Assembly: GCA_009781185.1 (NCBI GenBank)
Contig: WQYP01000030.1
Location: forward strand, 1 to 34,459
Origin: Phycisphaerales bacterium
GTDB taxonomy: Bacteria; Planctomycetota; Phycisphaerae; WQYP01
Reading direction: 5' to 3'
Length of the DNA stretch: 34,459 bases
The notes below the pieces were generated by a model that saw only the letters and a program-made list of their open reading frames with translations, made no database searches and was not told where the DNA came from. Of the stretch, positions 31,901 through 34,459 are shown in pieces (position 1 is the stretch's first letter; each line of letters starts with the position of its first letter). The translations under genes and the position numbers were made by a program.

Positions 31901-33503
31901 CTTTGACGAACGCCACACGACGGATGATCTCGCCGCGTTCCTTGATGATCTTCCATTCCCACTGGTCCATCAGTTCCCTTTGTTCCGCCGGCAGGATGAG
32001 CATGTAGTTGACCATCCAGCCGGTGCCGATGGTGTGATTGAAATATTTATCCATTGCTTTGCGTACGTCGGCGAAGAAGCGTACGCGCATTTGTCCGTTT
32101 TCAACGTTGATGCCTCGGACGGGGAATTGGCAGCAGCGTTGCCAGTTTGGACCGAGTCCCTGTTTTCGGACGCGGCCGTTGATTTCCATGTTGAACGCCG
32201 ACGATTCGCCGGTCATCAGCGACGACGTGAGTCCGACGCCCAGGATCATGTTGTACTGGCCGTTGGGCAGATCGACGACGAATTCCGCGGAGAGATCGTC
32301 ATCGATATACATGGACCCGCGTCGTTCCTCGACGTCCTTGGAGTACAGCGGGTCCGCTCCGAAATGGTAGCAGCGTCCCATGCCGACGAAATCGCGTTCC
32401 AGCGGCGTGAGCAGATCGAGCCATTCCTGGAAGAACTCGATGAAACAGAATCCGTGGCTGCCGGAGTAGAACATTTTGGCGTCGTTTTCCCGCATCCAGT
32501 AGGCCTGGCGGCTCAGGTCCTGGTTCCAGTCGTACATCTTGGGCGAGATCGGCTGATAGCCCAGCGCCTTGATCTGGGCGTCGTCCAGGCCTGGAACTCT
32601 GGAGGCGATGACCGTCTTCTCCGGCTCCGGGAGCACCCAGCCCATGCCCTTCTCCGGCGTGTACATCGTGTACTCGCTCACCGGAATGAAACCGTCCTCC
32701 AGTTCCTGGTTGACCGGCCCGAAATCGAAAAGATATTCACGTTTCTTCGTATCTCGCGGAATGATATTGGTGCCGGTGATCGTGAGCGATTTGATTTTCA
32801 GCGAGCCCGCGGCGTCGTCGGTGCAGCGGACCACGAAGCCGACCTGATAGGCGTCGCAGTCCTCCTGGAAATAATCGGTGGGGGGGTACGTTGACATGGC
32901 GCCCCAGCGGTAGGGAATTCCCTTGAATTTCTGCATGAACCAGAGTTTTCGGCCGGCCTTGTGGAGACGAAACCATTCCATGGGGCCGGGGACGTCGTGA
33001 CCGGCGGAAATGCTCGAATCGCACCAGTTGTCGCCCCACTTGAAGCCCGCCGCCTTGCCGTCCTTGAGATAGTAAAACCTGGCGAGTTCGTACCCGCCCC
33101 TGGTATATGTGCCGACCGCTTTACGCTGTTTGTCGTTGTTGATCAGCACCATTTCGATGGAGTAGGCGATCTTGCCGTTGGGCACTTCGCTGGTGTCCTG
33201 CTGCAAGTCGAAGCTGAAATCCCCCGTGAAGAGCTGCTTGCTGGTGAGGGTGTAAGTCGTGCCGGCTTTAAGCGGCAGCTTGAGTCCATCGGCGGTGAAA
33301 GCGGAGGCGGGAATGTCGGTGGTGTAGGCGTTCGCGTCATTCTTGGTCAGATCGAAAGGGACCGCAGACCAGTCGGCCTTCGCCGTGCCGGCGGCAAACA
33401 GCAGCAGAAGGCAGAAGGTGACAAGGTGACAGGGTGACGAGGTGACAGGGTGAGAAGATTGGGGCAATTTGTAATACTTGTTAACATGTATATAATTGTT
33501 CAT
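28935..33503 (-). CDS. Very large exported GH42-like (beta-galactosidase-type) multidomain protein
   Basis: The product has 1522 residues from the ATG at 33503. A signal peptide lies at about 27-43 (VTFCLLLLFAAGTAKA). Residues about 50-245 are a beta-sandwich (GDFSFDLQQDTSEVPNGKIA). About 250-520 form a second carbohydrate-binding-like domain opening with YLFDFGPVNQELEDGF. About 560-1000 have the look of a GH42-type barrel, with FIYEELWHPED and GFWNEWYSDG as candidate acid/base and nucleophile segments. About 1040-1170 match the amidotransferase-like domain of GH42 (YQLIIIGDTTQAITKADAQR). The tail is beta-rich and Pro-rich. It probably acts outside the cell or in the periplasm on a complex glycan. 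The family call rests on general pattern, not on a clear signature. A GTGACA-type array flanks and enters its 5' end. Confidence 0.75.
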   Translation of the reverse strand: MNNYIHVNKYYKLPQSSHPVTSSPCHLVTFCLLLLFAAGTAKADWSAVPFDLTKNDANAYTTDIPASAFTADGLKLPLKAGTTYTLTSKQLFTGDFSFDLQQDTSEVPNGKIAYSIEMVLINNDKQRKAVGTYTRGGYELARFYYLKDGKAAGFKWGDNWCDSSISAGHDVPGPMEWFRLHKAGRKLWFMQKFKGIPYRWGAMSTYPPTDYFQEDCDAYQVGFVVRCTDDAAGSLKIKSLTITGTNIIPRDTKKREYLFDFGPVNQELEDGFIPVSEYTMYTPEKGMGWVLPEPEKTVIASRVPGLDDAQIKALGYQPISPKMYDWNQDLSRQAYWMRENDAKMFYSGSHGFCFIEFFQEWLDLLTPLERDFVGMGRCYHFGADPLYSKDVEERRGSMYIDDDLSAEFVVDLPNGQYNMILGVGLTSSLMTGESSAFNMEINGRVRKQGLGPNWQRCCQFPVRGINVENGQMRVRFFADVRKAMDKYFNHTIGTGWMVNYMLILPAEQRELMDQWEWKIIKERGEIIRRVAFVKGDPAVTHSEGRLPVPAAQGKPADPGQTGFLTLNGKPLYFLKLLNNYIPGTTEHFGYYCLTNFLHASSGMSQSKQFFKPDWEKLSYSDDYPWGLVDRLNCGYAWGYLTGIAHNEILSFVPQSVMGEGNPTVDSRGRRNRWNIQPPLNSALGKEIQKEAFTMMSNQLSMHPGIGGHFIYEELWHPEDSGYDDQSLLQYWGWLQNKYKTIEALNKNWGTDFKDWDDIVQPTQGKREFWEYTPEYVNFRKFRGWAQREMIKSACDLVRAKEPDHFTWGAKGDFGTQSWYPAEFMDGFGWYSPEAAASVARYFGKTALTCGYHLECEFSYVDGRKQFDHKPGPKQFLGKAELDMYNRLISSAFKGAKGFWNEWYSDGQQHAFHRTTMIAKLAPEYGVRHWTGQLAFFDPAAFEGPPVKMERAALYAQRANQMLYRLSELWLPAAPLEPKVLIPMTEESFFLGFFDKPYADYEEVGLRILRASNLAADFIEMPATQDLSKYQLIIIGDTTQAITKADAQRIRQFVNNGGKLILMNAGGFADDDHPRRYYKDDGKIYPLEEFADLGGYTLEASNQWHMPYYETNVSWVKNDIDPSISDGTPLGTYTINHYYVPREGSQVFLKGHLGQANKDVVLGLINAKRNVAVVNFPPKGSPDSMVHPLSIFFRKILTTWKIDGRITLDGVDDAWDFYAGTLTGDGHTLVTVCNNSENPRKLSLKLNTLPPGNYAISDVTGERPDLIARPDGGPTLKPNAAARETKIDLQLSADQIAKQGIPCNVAAGQSQVFLIRRADDKVWVSIWKPWLKAFAQRPLTIVYGTAPADKSGATDIQATFAKLGITATVIPADQVKRHTLTHDVRINPNETNMQPREDKSKWYLVDSFVNDVVDSDNNIIAVGSIESNALQKLWVQPNAFVYDKVSEKITSQYPGPGRGVIGSVDSVNFATYDVRSQSRDAIIVGGSDDAGTRAAVQQFITLIAQHCIRPVPPSTPPATPSTK

Positions 33504-33545
33504 TTTTTCGCCTTGTCACCCCTTCACCTTGTCACCTTGTCACTT
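33411..33545. repeat. Inverted 8-9 bp arrays flanking the start of the 1522-residue gene
   Basis: One arm (33411-33455) is inside the coding region and reads AAGGTGACAAGGTGACAGGG, then GACGAGGTGACAGGGTGA on the plus strand. The other arm (about 33511-33545) carries CTTGTCACC units in the opposite sense and lies over the ribosome-site region. The arms can form a stem of about 35 bp with the ATG in the loop. The stop of the upstream gene (TGA, 33540-33542) is itself part of the array. Confidence 0.85.
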
Positions 33546-34459
33546 CGCCGTGGTGATTTCATACGTCTTGATCTGCCACTGTGTGAATTCGCCGGCGTTA
33601 AAGGTTTTGCCGATCATGGCGACTGGCTGTCCGTTCGCCGTGACCTTCGCATTGGGGAATTGCAACGTCACGGAAGCGGTCTCGGCTCCCTCCGCGGCCA
33701 GCAGCAGAATGCTCTTGCCGTCGCCGCCATCAAAATACGTCCCGTGTACCCCGGGCGATGAGGTCGTGAAACAGCCCTCTACCGGCAGCATGTCCGATGC
33801 GATGCGGAACCCTTTCGCGGGGAGTTGGCGGGTGAGTTTCCACCATGCGTCGTGCTGACGATCCTTCGGCGGCCAGAGAATGATCGGCGTATCGCCATGC
33901 ATTGCGGCCAAGGCGGTCAGGTCCGGCGTTAACGAATCGACGATCGGCGAAAGTCCCGCGGCACAGCGGCTGCGGAGCATGTATCGCCTGTCCTCATTAC
34001 CGCGATACGGGTCGTTCTTCAGCGGTGCATGCAGGTCGAATTCCGCGAAGCTCAGCAGCGTACCGCCGGGCGCGGCATCTTCGCCGATCAGGAATCCGCC
34101 GCGGCCGACAAGGTCACGCAGCTTTCGCATGCAGATCGCGAATGAGGCGGCGTTGGCGCGGAACGGGCCGTCGGTCTTGAAGGAGATCGGCTCGCCGTCC
34201 AGCGTGAATTCTTCCTGGGTCGGGGCGTTGGCGAGGAATGAGACGTTTTTCACCAGCAACCCGTCGCGCCCCCCCCCCTCCTTCTGGAAAACCTTGGTGA
34301 ACCAGTTGGTGTCGGTGAGCAGCGAGCGAAGGTCGCGTGCATCGACAGTGATGCCGATCCGCATGCCCGCATCATGCGCTGCCTTCACCGCCGCGGCGGT
34401 CTGTGCTCCGTCCGTACGCCACGTGGAGCCGAGAATCAGCGTATCGCAGCCGTCCGCCG
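33540..34459 (-). CDS. 3' part of a probable carbohydrate-active or surface protein (5' end beyond window)
   Basis: The minus-strand frame is open from the window edge to the TGA at 33540, about 305 codons. DTLILGSTWRTDGAQTAAAV and HDAGMRIGITVDARDLRSLL look like late strands of a TIM barrel or of a Rossmann-like fold. DTPIILWPPKDRQHDAWWKL and a terminal beta-domain (SVTLQFPNAKVTANGQPV) resemble the end of a glycoside hydrolase. No specific family was recognised. A 10-base G/C run (34269-34278) encodes EGGGRDG. The 1522-residue gene starts 36 bp downstream, so the two are probably one transcript for glycan breakdown. Confidence 0.7.
   Translation of the reverse strand, partial: ADGCDTLILGSTWRTDGAQTAAAVKAAHDAGMRIGITVDARDLRSLLTDTNWFTKVFQKEGGGRDGLLVKNVSFLANAPTQEEFTLDGEPISFKTDGPFRANAASFAICMRKLRDLVGRGGFLIGEDAAPGGTLLSFAEFDLHAPLKNDPYRGNEDRRYMLRSRCAAGLSPIVDSLTPDLTALAAMHGDTPIILWPPKDRQHDAWWKLTRQLPAKGFRIASDMLPVEGCFTTSSPGVHGTYFDGGDGKSILLLAAEGAETASVTLQFPNAKVTANGQPVAMIGKTFNAGEFTQWQIKTYEITTAK
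34269..34278. repeat. 10-base C homopolymer inside the right-edge gene
   Basis: Ten consecutive C on the plus strand encode part of EGGGRDG in the minus-strand gene. The frame is intact here. With the 20-base and 10-base tracts at 167 and 9707 it is one of three long G/C runs inside genes. Confidence 0.85.

Noticed and set aside
29826..32894. Plus-strand open frame of 1022 residues
   Set aside because: It is the antisense of the large exported protein, whose frame has a signal peptide and ordered domains. High GC content keeps the opposite strand open.

Overview
The window looks like a piece of a planctomycete chromosome, most likely from the Phycisphaerae side of the phylum. The signs are PEP-CTERM surface proteins ending in VPEPASL-type tails (3446-4087, 27293-28153), a prepilin-like protein with an [10 protein letters not shown] start and a late H-x9-DG motif (26477-27250), an MJ0042-type zinc-ribbon membrane protein (6738-7478), an HTH-REC regulator and weak Shine-Dalgarno use. 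This is judged from protein families; no rRNA or tRNA gene was seen.

Layout. 1-2230 (minus): an HDOD signalling protein, open at the left edge, and a DNA-binding response regulator. 2374-4087: a secreted helical protein, then a decayed PEP-CTERM gene across a large palindrome. 4226-7478 (plus): a Gfo/Idh/MocA oxidoreductase, a polyphosphate kinase 2 and a zinc-ribbon membrane protein. 7560-8679 (minus): panD and queC. 8948-12251 (plus): a Sua5-type tRNA modification enzyme, alanine racemase and a D-2-hydroxyacid dehydrogenase. 12252-15170: an HD-GYP operon with two paralogous small proteins, embedded in five copies of a pyrimidine-tract plus terminator-hairpin unit. 15285-19746 (plus): a surface-polysaccharide block of two GT4 glycosyltransferases, a DUF3592-like protein and a Wzy-like polymerase. 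19808-26127 (minus): an acyltransferase and a CDP-3,6-dideoxyhexose cassette (reductase, epimerase, RfbH, RfbG, RfbF). 26235-28153 (minus): a CWC-type cysteine-rich protein, the prepilin-like protein and a PEP-CTERM protein, the last behind a cobalamin riboswitch. 28935-34459 (minus): a 1522-residue exported GH42-like protein and the 3' part of another probable carbohydrate-active protein.

How the genes fit together. The 15-26 kb genes can make, link and acylate an extracellular polysaccharide containing a 3,6-dideoxyhexose made from CDP-glucose. RfbH carries the His-for-Lys change and the exact C-x57-C-x-C-x7-C cluster motif of the iron-sulfur 3-dehydrase. The other parts are housekeeping or signalling genes (HDOD, REC, HD-GYP).

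The most unusual property of the window is repeats that intrude into genes. A palindromic element built on CCGCGACCGTAAGGGAGCGA lies in frame in rfbH and, as single arms, in the HDOD gene and alr. Another palindrome codes the end of the Sua5 protein. Arrays of 7-10 bp units sit in queC, at the end of rfbF, in the signal-peptide region of the 1522-residue protein and in several leaders. G/C homopolymers of 7-20 bases lie inside six genes. Other points of note are a B12 riboswitch with its own terminator ahead of a surface-protein gene, the hairpin array around the HD-GYP operon, and a probable AUU start in panD.
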